From assembly GCA_003543115.1 (NCBI GenBank), contig DPJH01000053.1, positions 1 to 31,441 on the forward strand: 31,441 nt of DNA. Direction: 5' to 3'. Under the pieces are notes generated by a model. It did no database searches, was not told the origin of the DNA, and saw only the letters and a list, made by a program, of their open reading frames with translations. The translations under genes were made by a program, and so were the position numbers. This stretch comes from Candidatus Moraniibacteriota bacterium. Its GTDB lineage: Bacteria; Patescibacteriota; Minisyncoccia; Moranbacterales; UBA2206. Shown one piece after another: positions 15,796-23,151 of the stretch (position 1 is the first letter of the stretch; the number at the start of each line of letters is the position of its first letter).

Positions 15796-17205
15796 ATGGT
15801 CAGTAACAAAAATATTGCTCAAAATAAATTCAAAAACCGGACTGAAAAAACGCTGGACTCTTCCCAGCGTTTTTTAAATACCTTAAAAAGAAAAAAAGCC
15901 AATGGGTATACGCAAAACGGAGTTCTTTTAATGAAAACTTTAAAAGAAATAACAAATGACCCCTCTCTGCTCTCAATTTGTTTGTTCTATGACGTTCTCA
16001 ACTATCCTGAAGGAAAAAAAATCTTAAAAAATTCCAATCTGAGCAAATCCGAACAGATTATTATCAAAAAGTTACACTCCTTGGAAAACTTGAGCATAGA
16101 TTCCAACATAAAAGATATCAACAAGGCCTTACGCTATTTTTCGGCAGATTACCGAATATTGATTTTAAGGATTACTCATAGACTTTTAGATATTAGAAAC
16201 TTAGAAAAGTTTTCGCAAAAAAAAGCTAAAAAAATCGCTCAAGAAACACTGCATATGTATGTTCCCCTGGCTAGCCGCCTTGGTCTTCATAAGTGGCGCC
16301 ATGAAATGGAGGATATCTGCTTTAAATATCTCTTTCCGCGCATCGCCAAAAAACTGGAAAGAAAGTTTGATTTTTATAGAGAAAATGACATTTCTTGTCT
16401 CAAACATACGGAAAAATACATCAAACAAAAACTTACTGAATCCGGCATTAAGTGCACATTGGAAAATCGTATCAAAAGCATCTATTCAACTTATCGCAAG
16501 ATGATTGTTAAAAACAGAAAATTTGATGAACTTACCGACCGTCTGGCAATAAGAATAATAGTGGCAAAAAAAGATACTTGCTACAGAGCCTTGGGCGTTA
16601 TCCATTCGATAATGCACCCTATTCCCGGAAAATTCAAGGATTATATCGGAACCCCGAAAGAAAACGGATATCAATCAATTCATACTGTCGTCTTCCCTCT
16701 TCCCAATGTCACCAACATGCCAATCGAAATACAAATCAGATCCAAAGAAATGCATAAAGAATGTGAGTTTGGAGTTGCCTCACATTTCCACTATAAAAAG
16801 GATAGTTATACCATGCGCTATAATAAGAAAACTCGAGCTGATCTTATAAAAAATCTGGAGATAATAAAACATGAATCTCCTACTAGCACCCAGAAACTTT
16901 CACACCTTATGCAAAGTTATTTTCGAGGCGATCAAGTTCTGGTTTTTGACAGCAAAAACCGCGTTTACCATTTGACCAAACCTGCTAGCGCCCTGGATTT
17001 TGTCTGCATCCATTACAAAAAAAAAATTGCCTATCTTAAATCCGTAAAAATAAATGGAATTTTGGGCAGCCTTGAGACATTGCTTCAGGATGGGGATGTA
17101 GTTGAAGCTCAATTTCAAGAAAAAAAATCTTTTTCCAAAAGATGGATAAAAATGTGCCATCGCGAACAATCTAAAAAAATGCTTTTGGAAATATCCAATG
17201 AATAG
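15796..17205 (+). CDS. RelA/SpoT homologue with degenerate HD, synthetase and TGS domains
   Basis: A 469-residue Rel-type protein. The N-terminal region aligns with the hydrolase half of SpoT/Rel (ILILRITHRLLDIRNLEKFS, then YVPLASRLGLHKWRHEMEDI), but the HD pair in the usual ALLHDVVEDT segment is replaced (ICLFYDVLNYP, residues 61-71), and the upstream metal His is not evident. The synthetase domain is intact: ENRIKSIYSTYRKM (223-236), DRLAIRIIV, GKFKDYIGTPKENGYQSIHT (278-297, RXKD-type KFKD) and IEIQIRSKEMH. A TGS domain follows (about 375-440: GDQVLVF to LLQDGDVVEAQF). There is no ACT domain, so it is shorter than classical Rel (about 700 residues). It is probably a (p)ppGpp synthetase lacking hydrolase activity. 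Confidence 0.88.
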   Translation: MVSNKNIAQNKFKNRTEKTLDSSQRFLNTLKRKKANGYTQNGVLLMKTLKEITNDPSLLSICLFYDVLNYPEGKKILKNSNLSKSEQIIIKKLHSLENLSIDSNIKDINKALRYFSADYRILILRITHRLLDIRNLEKFSQKKAKKIAQETLHMYVPLASRLGLHKWRHEMEDICFKYLFPRIAKKLERKFDFYRENDISCLKHTEKYIKQKLTESGIKCTLENRIKSIYSTYRKMIVKNRKFDELTDRLAIRIIVAKKDTCYRALGVIHSIMHPIPGKFKDYIGTPKENGYQSIHTVVFPLPNVTNMPIEIQIRSKEMHKECEFGVASHFHYKKDSYTMRYNKKTRADLIKNLEIIKHESPTSTQKLSHLMQSYFRGDQVLVFDSKNRVYHLTKPASALDFVCIHYKKKIAYLKSVKINGILGSLETLLQDGDVVEAQFQEKKSFSKRWIKMCHREQSKKMLLEISNE

Positions 17206-17251
17206 AAAAATTGTTTCTGGATCTATTGCATAACTTCCAAGAGGTTATAAT

Positions 17252-17275
17252 GTTTATTGCAATTATGCAATAAAC
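17252..17275. terminator. Perfect hairpin between two convergent genes
   Basis: GTTTATTGCA (17252-17261) and TGCAATAAAC (17266-17275) form a perfect 10-bp stem with a four-base loop, between the stop of the RelA/SpoT homologue and that of the AHSA1 gene. Neither side has a strong T-tract, so it may end both transcripts weakly or protect their 3' ends. Confidence 0.5.
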
Positions 17276-17278
17276 ACT

Positions 17279-17773
17279 TTAAATTATTTTCAAGCTTTCT
17301 TCTAATTTATCAAAAGATTGGTTCCAGCCTTGGCGGGTCATCTCTCTCATTTCTCCTTCCGGAAGTCCGCTATGGCGGAGGATCATTTCTGTTTTTCCAC
17401 TTTTCAATTCGTTGAAAGATATTTCAATTTCCAATTCCAGGGGTAATTCACCCATACCATAATAAGATGCCGGAACCACATTGCCCCTCTCATCAGCAAA
17501 AGAGTCGCCTGCTACAATTTTTTCAAAGGGAGCAATCTCTTTATATATTCCAGTGCTCCAATACTCCTTGCCGTCAGGCCCTTTCATGCAAGAGAGATAT
17601 TTTCCGCCCACCCTAAAATCCATCTCAGAATGAGGACAGGTAAAATCTTTTGGCCCCCACCATTTTTTTAGCTCCTCTGGATTCGTCCAAGCTTCCCAAA
17701 CCCGATTAAGAGGAGCATCAAAAATACGCAGTATGGTAAGTGCGCTTTGTCCATTATTAAATTGGTTTTCCAT
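17279..17773 (-). CDS. AHSA1 / SRPBCC-domain protein
   Basis: A 164-residue START-like (SRPBCC) protein of the AHSA1 family. Family features are RIFDAPLNRVWEAWTNPEEL (about 16-35), KKWWGPKDFTCP, DFRVGGKYLSCMKGPDG and the C-terminal GWNQSFDKLEESL. Members share the Hsp90-ATPase-activator fold and a ligand-binding cavity, but in bacteria their ligands are mostly unknown. It stands alone, with a terminator of the upstream diguanylate cyclase gene before it. There is no Shine-Dalgarno site; the leader is nearly all A and T. Confidence 0.88.
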   Translation of the reverse strand: MENQFNNGQSALTILRIFDAPLNRVWEAWTNPEELKKWWGPKDFTCPHSEMDFRVGGKYLSCMKGPDGKEYWSTGIYKEIAPFEKIVAGDSFADERGNVVPASYYGMGELPLELEIEISFNELKSGKTEMILRHSGLPEGEMREMTRQGWNQSFDKLEESLKII

Positions 17774-17832
17774 ATATTTTTTTTAAGATTTATATTCTTT
17801 ACTACAATAGACTTCTAAAATAATTCGCTCAA

Positions 17833-17869
17833 CAAAAAAACTACACAAACACACTGCGTAGTTTTTTTT
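17833..17869 (-). terminator. Terminator after the diguanylate cyclase gene
   Basis: AAAAAAACTAC (17834-17844) pairs with GTAGTTTTTTT (17858-17868). Minus-strand transcripts end in a T run. The symmetry makes it potentially bidirectional. Confidence 0.75.
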
Positions 17870-17909
17870 CAATTTTCAAATTAAAAATATTGAAAAAAAA
17901 TAATATATG

Positions 17910-18728
17910 CTAACCGCTTTTTTTCAATTTATCACTATAGAGGGTTACTCTGTTTCTCCCTTCTTCTTTAGAAGCATATGCTGCCCTGTCAGCACGATCT
18001 GTCATTTCATCCAAAAATTCTTTTGCACCGCTTTCGCTGTAAGTGCTCCAATCTTCCAATTGATCGGTGCCTACAACTCCAATACTGACTGTTTTATTCA
18101 AAATTATCTTCTCTCCATTCTTTCCAGTAATTTCAAAATCCTGAAACTCAACAGCAGCCCTGACTTTTTCAGCTACCTCCTTAGCCATTAAAGAAGTGGC
18201 GTCTAATAAAAAAACCGTAAACTCTTCTCCGCCATAGCGGAAAACTATATCAGAAGAACGCAAAGTCTTCCTTATCAGATCAGTTATTTTTCTTAAAGTT
18301 TCATCTCCAGCCAGATGTCCATGGTCATCATTGACTTTTTTGAAATGATCAAAATCAATCATCAAAATTGAACAATCCTTTCCCATCCTTTTTTCCATGT
18401 TGAATAATTGCGGCATTTCTTCTTTATAGGCATTTCTATTACGAAGTCCGGTCAATACATCGATCCATCTGGCTTTGTTTGCTTCCGTTTCTCCTAATTT
18501 TGCATCTGAGAATTTATTAGCCAGTCTATTCAAGGATTCTTTTTTAATTCCTTCCTTAATCAAATCTTTCCTAATTTCATCTTCATACGTTGCCAAGTCG
18601 TAGATAGAATCCTCGTAATGGTTATCAGTCTCTTTTAATTTATCTACCCGGGCACGACTTCTTATCAATTCATCTCTTTCCCGATCTTCGTTTGTCGGTA
18701 CAAAAAAATTATTTCTTTGTTCTCCCAT
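17910..18728 (-). CDS. Diguanylate cyclase (GGDEF domain)
   Basis: A 272-residue soluble protein that should make cyclic di-GMP from two GTP. Residues 1-85 are charged and probably helical, with no recognisable sensor domain and no membrane segment. The GGDEF domain starts at about 90 (LTGLRNRNAY) and has MIDFDHFKKVND near 123, the active GGEEF at 166-170, and RSSD at 157-160 placed exactly for the inhibitory I-site. Both catalysis and product inhibition therefore look intact. An extended -10 promoter at 18802-18810 and a 13-codon mini-ORF precede it. A terminator follows at 17833-17869. Confidence 0.92.
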   Translation of the reverse strand: MGEQRNNFFVPTNEDRERDELIRSRARVDKLKETDNHYEDSIYDLATYEDEIRKDLIKEGIKKESLNRLANKFSDAKLGETEANKARWIDVLTGLRNRNAYKEEMPQLFNMEKRMGKDCSILMIDFDHFKKVNDDHGHLAGDETLRKITDLIRKTLRSSDIVFRYGGEEFTVFLLDATSLMAKEVAEKVRAAVEFQDFEITGKNGEKIILNKTVSIGVVGTDQLEDWSTYSESGAKEFLDEMTDRADRAAYASKEEGRNRVTLYSDKLKKSG

Positions 18729-18742
18729 ATAGTAAAAATTTA

Positions 18743-18784
18743 TTAATTGGCAAAAAGATTTTTGATTTGTTCAGCGCCAGCCAT
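18743..18784 (-). CDS. Possible 13-residue leader ORF before the diguanylate cyclase
   Basis: ATG at 18784 opens a frame encoding MAGAEQIKNLFAN, which ends with TAA at 18745-18743, 14 bases before the diguanylate cyclase start. It begins about 11 bases after the transcription start predicted from the extended -10 box. There is no Shine-Dalgarno site and no comparative evidence, so this may be chance. Confidence 0.2.
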   Translation of the reverse strand: MAGAEQIKNLFAN

Positions 18785-18801
18785 TGTTTTTCTTTGTTAT
18801 G

Positions 18802-18810
18802 ATTATAGCA
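18802..18810 (-). promoter_or_regulatory. Extended -10 promoter of the diguanylate cyclase gene
   Basis: On the minus strand TGCTATAAT (18810-18802) is a perfect extended -10 element. The -35 region is poor. The predicted leader is about 65 bases and contains the 13-codon mini-ORF. Confidence 0.5.
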
Positions 18811-18826
18811 AAAAATCTTTCTATTC

Positions 18827-19135
18827 CTATCGAATCATTATCAAAAGCATTTTGAAACGTTTGTTAGACTTGAGGGAATGTGGCTTGTTGGAAGGCAATT
18901 CGATCATTTGCCCTTCCGTAAGAGTGTGGGCTATTTTTTCAATATTTATCTGCGCCTCACCTTCGATAATCTGAACCAGCACATTGAACGGAGAAATGTG
19001 TTCGCTTAGTCCTTGTCCGGCATCGAATGCAAAAACCGTCACTGTGCCCCTATCCGTCTTCATTATTTCCTTGCTGACCACTGACCCGTCTTGATATTTG
19101 ACAGAATCTTTTAATGTAAGAATGCTTTGTTGCAT
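18827..19135 (-). CDS. Cupin-domain protein
   Basis: A 102-residue single cupin. The first conserved motif is GLSEHISPFNVLVQIIEGEA (about 41-60), the second GQMIELPSNKPHSLKS (about 75-90). One His is kept in each motif, but the second His and the Glu of motif 1 are not in the usual places, so metal binding is uncertain. Small cupins of this sort are often regulatory or sugar-binding; no substrate can be named. It follows the other cupin gene by 21 bases on the same strand, and the two probably form an operon. Tandem TATAAT elements sit right before the ATG, with no Shine-Dalgarno site. Confidence 0.85.
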   Translation of the reverse strand: MQQSILTLKDSVKYQDGSVVSKEIMKTDRGTVTVFAFDAGQGLSEHISPFNVLVQIIEGEAQINIEKIAHTLTEGQMIELPSNKPHSLKSNKRFKMLLIMIR

Positions 19136-19156
19136 AAATTATAATTATAATATTTA

Positions 19157-19555
19157 TTATTCTGTCGTCACTTCATCAAACTCCTCTTCATTCTCCTCAG
19201 CTTCTTTTTTTGTAGCCCGCACAATCTGATCTTTGTGGTGAGGAGGGGAATAAATAGTATAGAACTTGAGGTCTTCACTGCTGGAGGTGTTTATCACATT
19301 GTGTTTCGCGCCAGCCGGAACCACAACCGCGCTGCCATCAGTAACCGCATATTCATTATCATCAATAATACACCCTCCTTTTCCTTTTTCAAAACGGAAA
19401 AATTGGTCGTTTTCTTCATGAATTTCCATTCCGATTTCTTCATCGGGTCCAAGGCTCATCAAAACCAACTGGCTGTTTTTTCCGGTATACAGAACTTTTC
19501 TAAAATTTGCACTTTCTAAAGTGTCTTTTTCGATATTGGAATGAAATCCTTTCAT
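19157..19555 (-). CDS. Cupin-domain protein
   Basis: A 132-residue cupin. Motif 1 is EEIGMEIHEENDQFFRFEKG (about 39-58), carrying the His and Glu ligands. Motif 2 is GSAVVVPAGAKHNVIN (about 73-88). The C-terminal tail after PPHHKD is highly acidic (EEAEENEEEFDEVTTE-like). It resembles the widespread small cupins annotated as mannose-6-phosphate isomerase-like, but that enzyme activity is not implied. It is the first of two cupin genes, 21 bases ahead of the second. TATAAT directly abuts the ATG, and there is no Shine-Dalgarno site. Confidence 0.88.
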   Translation of the reverse strand: MKGFHSNIEKDTLESANFRKVLYTGKNSQLVLMSLGPDEEIGMEIHEENDQFFRFEKGKGGCIIDDNEYAVTDGSAVVVPAGAKHNVINTSSSEDLKFYTIYSPPHHKDQIVRATKKEAEENEEEFDEVTTE

Positions 19556-19773
19556 ATTATATTACATTTAAATAAATTATTTAATATAAGCCGCAACAAC
19601 TCTCAATATAGATAATACCTTTTCGCAACCTAAAAATTTCTAGAAAACAAAAATTCCCGTTCAACTATTCCGTAGCGGATTTTTCATTATAAAATAAAAA
19701 AATATCGTTTTGGAATAAATTATTTCATTTATTGTATTAGTAAGCATAAAATTAAAACTTTAATTAAAAACAT

Positions 19774-20019
19774 ATGGGCATAATTCTTTGGGTTATATTT
19801 GGCGCACTGGTCGGATGGATAGCCTCGCTTATCATGAAGACCGATGCGCAACAGGGCACTATTCTCAATATAATGGTCGGTATTATAGGAGCGGTGCTCG
19901 GAGGTTGGCTAATGAGCTTTTTGGGAAAAAGCGGAGTAACCGGTTTCAATCTCTATAGCTTCCTAGTAGCTCTCTTGGGAGCAGTCGTTTTGATTGCAAT
20001 TGTGCGAGCCATACGTTAA
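19774..20019 (+). CDS. GlsB/YeaQ/YmgE-family stress-associated membrane protein
   Basis: An 81-residue, very hydrophobic protein with three Gly-rich transmembrane segments: ILWVIFGALVGWIASLIM, ILNIMVGIIGAVLGGWLMSF and LYSFLVALLGAVVLIAIVRA. This is the standard length and pattern of the family (also called transglycosylase-associated proteins), which is linked to general stress in bacteria without a proven biochemical role. It is a single gene with its own terminator at 20041-20062, divergent from the cupin pair. Confidence 0.9.
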   Translation: MGIILWVIFGALVGWIASLIMKTDAQQGTILNIMVGIIGAVLGGWLMSFLGKSGVTGFNLYSFLVALLGAVVLIAIVRAIR

Positions 20020-20040
20020 AACTCATCTTGTAAATAAAAA

Positions 20041-20062
20041 TGCACCGCCTGGTGTGTTTTTT
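20041..20062 (+). terminator. Terminator after the GlsB-like gene
   Basis: TGCACC and GGTGTG form a short stem with G-T wobbles around GCCT, followed by TTTTTTATTTTT. It stands 21 bases past the stop codon. Confidence 0.65.
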
Positions 20063-20103
20063 ATTTTTATTTTAAAATTACAACAACCCTAATTTACAAA
20101 AAT

Positions 20104-20703
20104 ATGTCAAAATTAACCTCTCAATTTTTCCAGCAAAAAGCAAGTCTTGTTGCCAAGAGCCTGATTGGAAAGGTTTTAGTGCGAAGAGTCGGCAAGAATA
20201 AAATATCAGGAATAATAGTGGAAACAGAAGCTTATATAGGTTCTCATGATTTGGCGTGCCATGCCAGCAAAGGCAAGACCGAAAGAACCAAGGTGATGTT
20301 TGAAAAAGGCGGCATTTGGTATGTCTATTTTATCTATGGCATGTATTTCAACTTAAATATCGTAACAGAAAACGAGAATTGTCCAACAGCCGTTCTCATA
20401 AGATCGATTGAACCTCTGGAAGGTGCGGAAGAAATGAAAAAAAATCGCAAAACAGACAATTTTTTCAATTTGACCAGCGGGCCGGGAAAATTATGCCAAG
20501 CCCTAAAGATTGATAAATCATTCAACGCGACTTCGGCAACCTCCAAAAATACCGAACTGTATATCGAAGACAGGGGCATCAAAATATCTCCTCGTGAAAT
20601 AGAAAAAGCCAAGCGCATCGGAATAGACTATTCCGGAATATGGAAAGATAAACTGCTGCGTTTTTATCTTAAAGGCAATCCATTTGTTTCCAAGAAAGAT
20701 TGA
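20104..20703 (+). CDS. mpg: 3-methyladenine DNA glycosylase (AAG/MPG family)
   Basis: A 199-residue DNA repair enzyme that removes alkylated purines such as 3-methyladenine. The family signature is clear: FQQKASLVAKSLIGKVLVRR, the catalytic-Glu segment IIVETEAYIG (about 37-46), HASKGKTERTKVMFEKGG, WYVYFIYGMYFNLNIVT, AVLIRSIEPLEG and LTSGPGKLCQALKI. The length matches bacterial members (about 190-210). It has its own short AT-rich leader without a Shine-Dalgarno site and stands alone, convergent with the next gene. Confidence 0.95.
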   Translation: MSKLTSQFFQQKASLVAKSLIGKVLVRRVGKNKISGIIVETEAYIGSHDLACHASKGKTERTKVMFEKGGIWYVYFIYGMYFNLNIVTENENCPTAVLIRSIEPLEGAEEMKKNRKTDNFFNLTSGPGKLCQALKIDKSFNATSATSKNTELYIEDRGIKISPREIEKAKRIGIDYSGIWKDKLLRFYLKGNPFVSKKD

Positions 20704-20734
20704 TGACTCCATTTATTCTTGCTCATAGAAGAAT

Positions 20735-20768
20735 GAAAAAAAGTCGCCGGACAATGCCGCGCGACTTT
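20735..20768 (-). terminator. Terminator after the unknown gene at 20784-21032
   Basis: On the minus strand AGTCGC pairs with GCGACT, and CGG with CCG inside, with one bulged G and a six-base loop. Seven T follow (complement of 20735-20741). Confidence 0.8.
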
Positions 20769-20783
20769 CCGCTCCAAATAGAT

Positions 20784-21032
20784 CTATGCAATAACTACGA
20801 ATCCCTCTTTTGAAAGCCGCACAGCACTTTCATCTTCGAAAGTGATCATATTGGTAATCATTAAATATCCTGGATAACCAGATAAAACATCTTTCATTAT
20901 TCTCGCCAACTCTTCAAAACTTATTCTATAAATATTCTGTTCTATCATAGCGTTTTGAATGTCAATCGAAAAATCTATCGCCTGACTGGGATATACAGGC
21001 TCTTGTTCCTGTTCTTGGCATGCAATATTCAT
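20784..21032 (-). CDS. Hypothetical protein
   Basis: An 82-residue soluble, acidic protein that I do not recognise. It opens MNIACQEQEQEPVYPSQAID and continues with a likely helix (FEELARIMKDVLSGYPG) and a beta-rich C-terminus (YLMITNMITFEDESAVRLSK). There is no signal peptide or membrane helix. AAGGAG lies 10 bases before the ATG, one of the few clear Shine-Dalgarno sites in the window, and a good terminator follows. Both support a real gene. Confidence 0.65.
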   Translation of the reverse strand: MNIACQEQEQEPVYPSQAIDFSIDIQNAMIEQNIYRISFEELARIMKDVLSGYPGYLMITNMITFEDESAVRLSKEGFVVIA

Positions 21033-21181
21033 CTAGCAATTTCTCCTTAATTTTTCAGATATAAAGAGGGGTATCAATACATTTTAATACTAAGAACTAA
21101 AACATATTATACTAGAATATAGATGATAATATTATAAAGAAAAAATATATTTTAGATAAATTTTTTATGGCTTTTATTGAT

Positions 21182-21556
21182 TCAGAGATCAACCAAAGTC
21201 TTGAACCCTCCATAAGCCATTCTTTTCATATCAAACGGCATCGGTCTATCTTTGTATTTTTTATTCGCCATAAACTCTTCCATGACCATAGCATTGACCT
21301 TATCACGATGAGCCTTGGATTTATATGTTATAAAAGAAAAAATTACTTCTTCATTCGGTTTTGCTTTGGCTATTTGCGGGAATTTTTGGAATTTCATTCC
21401 TTTCATTTGAGGATTCAAGTCATCGCCTACGCATTCTAAATATTCAAGAGCGCCGTGTTTTTTCCAAACCCGACCCGCCTCCTGTGCCATTTTTTTATAA
21501 ATTTGCAGCTTGCCCTTAGGAACAGGCAGCACAAATCCATCAATATATCTTGCCAT
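21182..21556 (-). CDS. DUF1428-family protein
   Basis: A 124-residue protein of the DUF1428 (YbaA-like) family: MARYIDGFVLPVPKGKLQIY at the start, then AGRVWKKHGALEYLECVGDD, FSFITYKSKAHRDKVNA and DMKRMAYGGFKTL at the end. It has a dimeric alpha-beta barrel-like pattern, and its function is unknown. I chose the Met at 21556 because the family begins there; the 16 extra residues of the longer frame (from 21604) are hydrophobic and unlike the family. It is divergent from the DUF2249 gene across a region holding a perfect 33-base dyad. No Shine-Dalgarno site; TATAAT lies 18 bases upstream. Confidence 0.88.
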   Translation of the reverse strand: MARYIDGFVLPVPKGKLQIYKKMAQEAGRVWKKHGALEYLECVGDDLNPQMKGMKFQKFPQIAKAKPNEEVIFSFITYKSKAHRDKVNAMVMEEFMANKKYKDRPMPFDMKRMAYGGFKTLVDL

Positions 21557-21651
21557 ATTTTTGTTATTAGGAATTATAAAAATTAGTACAATCCAATCGC
21601 ACATTTATATCTCCGCCATGCGCAATTGACTCCGATCGAAAATTTACATAT

Positions 21652-21684
21652 ACTTAATTCATACTAAATTAGTATGAATTAAGT
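21652..21684. promoter_or_regulatory. Perfect 33-base dyad between divergent DUF1428 and DUF2249 genes
   Basis: Two perfect 16-base arms (right arm TTAGTATGAATTAAGT, 21669-21684; left arm 21652-21667) flank a single central A. The dyad lies in a 199-base divergent intergenic region and overlaps a possible -35 for the plus-strand gene. It looks like a binding site for a dimeric repressor, or a hairpin; no repressor gene is adjacent. Confidence 0.55.
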
Positions 21685-21755
21685 CATAATCCCAAAAATA
21701 CATATGCTATGAAAAATAATTTCTTTTAAACAACACTTTTTAACATAAAAATTCA

Positions 21756-22070
21756 ATGAACAAAGATAAAATTAAAAAACTTAAAGACATTCTGGAAAGA
21801 GCGGAAAGCGCCGATCCAGAAGAATTAAAAAAAGAAGTTTCTGAATTCTCAATTGAACTGGATCTTCGAACTATGCCTCCTTTTGAACGTCACATCAAGA
21901 TTTTTGAGATCTGGGACACACTGAAGCCTGGAAAAACCATGAGAATCATCAATGATCATGACCCGAAACCGTTGCACTACCAATTCGAAATCGAGCTTCC
22001 CGATACCTATATCTGGAACTATCGGGAAAATGGACCTAAAGATTGGGTTGTTGATATTACCAGAAAATAA
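21756..22070 (+). CDS. DUF2249-domain protein
   Basis: A 104-residue protein. Residues 1-30 are a charged helix (KKLKDILERAESADPEELKK). Residues about 32-104 are a DUF2249 domain: LDLRTMPPFERHIKIFEIWD, LKPGKTMRIINDHDPKPLHY and GPKDWVVDITRK. The DHDPKPL stretch is the family hallmark. DUF2249 proteins often accompany hemerythrin, nitrogen-oxide or redox genes, but no activity is proven. It lies 27 bases ahead of the dehydrogenase gene on the same strand and is probably co-transcribed with it. Confidence 0.88.
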   Translation: MNKDKIKKLKDILERAESADPEELKKEVSEFSIELDLRTMPPFERHIKIFEIWDTLKPGKTMRIINDHDPKPLHYQFEIELPDTYIWNYRENGPKDWVVDITRK

Positions 22071-22097
22071 TCTGTTTTTAATCTTTAAATTTCATAT

Positions 22098-23096
22098 ATG
22101 AACATAGCCATTTTCGAAGTGCAGACTTGGAAGCAGGAATTTCTTAAAAAACAACTCAAAGGCCACACTCTCTTGTTTTTTGAAGAAATCTTGAGCAAAG
22201 ATAACGCGGAAAAAGCCAAATTTTGTGAAGTCATTTCGGTCTTTATTTATTCCAAAATTACAAAAGAAATCTTGCGTCTATTGCCGAACCTGAAATTCAT
22301 AGCCACTCAATCTACAGGCTTTGATCATATTGACGTGGCTGAGTGCACTGCCCGCCAAATCGCCGTTTCCAATGTGCCATACTACGGAGAAAATACAGTA
22401 GCCGAACACACATTCGCTCTCATCCTGGCTCTTTCCAGAAATGTCCACAAATCCTATGTAAGAGCCCTGCAAGGAAATTATACTATTGAAGGCTTGATGG
22501 GTTTTGATCTTCAGGGAAAAACTTTGGGTGTCATCGGCACCGGACATATCGGCCTTCATGTGATCCGCATCGCCAAAGGATTCGGCATGCACGTCCTGGC
22601 TTATGATGAAAAAAGAGATGCTTTTCTGGCAGAAGTTCTGAAATTCACTTATGCAACACTAGAAGAAATTGCAGCTTCATCCGATATAATTTCTCTTCAT
22701 CTTCCCTATAATGCAGCCACTCATCACATCGTTGGCGAAAAATTGCTGAGCCAAGTCAAAAAAGGCGTTCTGCTTATCAATACTTCGCGCGGCGGACTGA
22801 TAGACACAAACGCATTGCAAGCTGCCTTGGATGAAAAACGAGTGGCTGGAGCAGCCCTGGATGTGCTGGAGGGCGAAGAATTGATCTTGGACGAAAAACA
22901 ACTCCTGCACTACAAACAACCGAACGAAAAATTGGAGGAACTGGCCAAAAATCACATTTTGTTAAAACGTGACAATGTTGTGTTCACTCCGCATATCGCC
23001 TTCTTCTCAAAAGAAGCTCTAGAAAGAATCCTCATTACCACCGCTGAAAACATTTCAAATTTTACAAGGGGTAAAATCAGCAATATCGTCTCCTGA
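22098..23096 (+). CDS. D-lactate dehydrogenase-like 2-hydroxyacid dehydrogenase
   Basis: A 332-residue NAD-dependent D-isomer-specific 2-hydroxyacid dehydrogenase. It has TQSTGFDHIDV in the substrate domain, the NAD site GVIGTGHIGLHVIRIAKGFG (144-163), and the catalytic trio Arg in NTSRGGLID (R231), Glu in DVLEGEE (near 258-260) and His in TPHIAFFS (H299). Length and motifs fit D-lactate dehydrogenase, which reduces pyruvate to D-lactate and regenerates NAD+ in fermentation. Related enzymes with other 2-oxoacids cannot be excluded. It is probably the second gene of an operon with DUF2249. No Shine-Dalgarno site. Confidence 0.88.
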   Translation: MNIAIFEVQTWKQEFLKKQLKGHTLLFFEEILSKDNAEKAKFCEVISVFIYSKITKEILRLLPNLKFIATQSTGFDHIDVAECTARQIAVSNVPYYGENTVAEHTFALILALSRNVHKSYVRALQGNYTIEGLMGFDLQGKTLGVIGTGHIGLHVIRIAKGFGMHVLAYDEKRDAFLAEVLKFTYATLEEIAASSDIISLHLPYNAATHHIVGEKLLSQVKKGVLLINTSRGGLIDTNALQAALDEKRVAGAALDVLEGEELILDEKQLLHYKQPNEKLEELAKNHILLKRDNVVFTPHIAFFSKEALERILITTAENISNFTRGKISNIVS

Positions 23097-23117
23097 TATT
23101 CGCTTTAATTGGGATAG

Positions 23118-23146
23118 TTGACAGAGTTTTCCATATAAAGTATTAT
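23118..23146 (+). promoter_or_regulatory. Strong promoter of the copper operon
   Basis: A perfect -35 TTGACA (23118-23123), a 17-base spacer and TATTAT (23141-23146), one base from consensus. Transcription should start near 23153, at the edge of the dyad at 23152-23172. Confidence 0.75.
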
Positions 23147-23151
23147 TTCAA

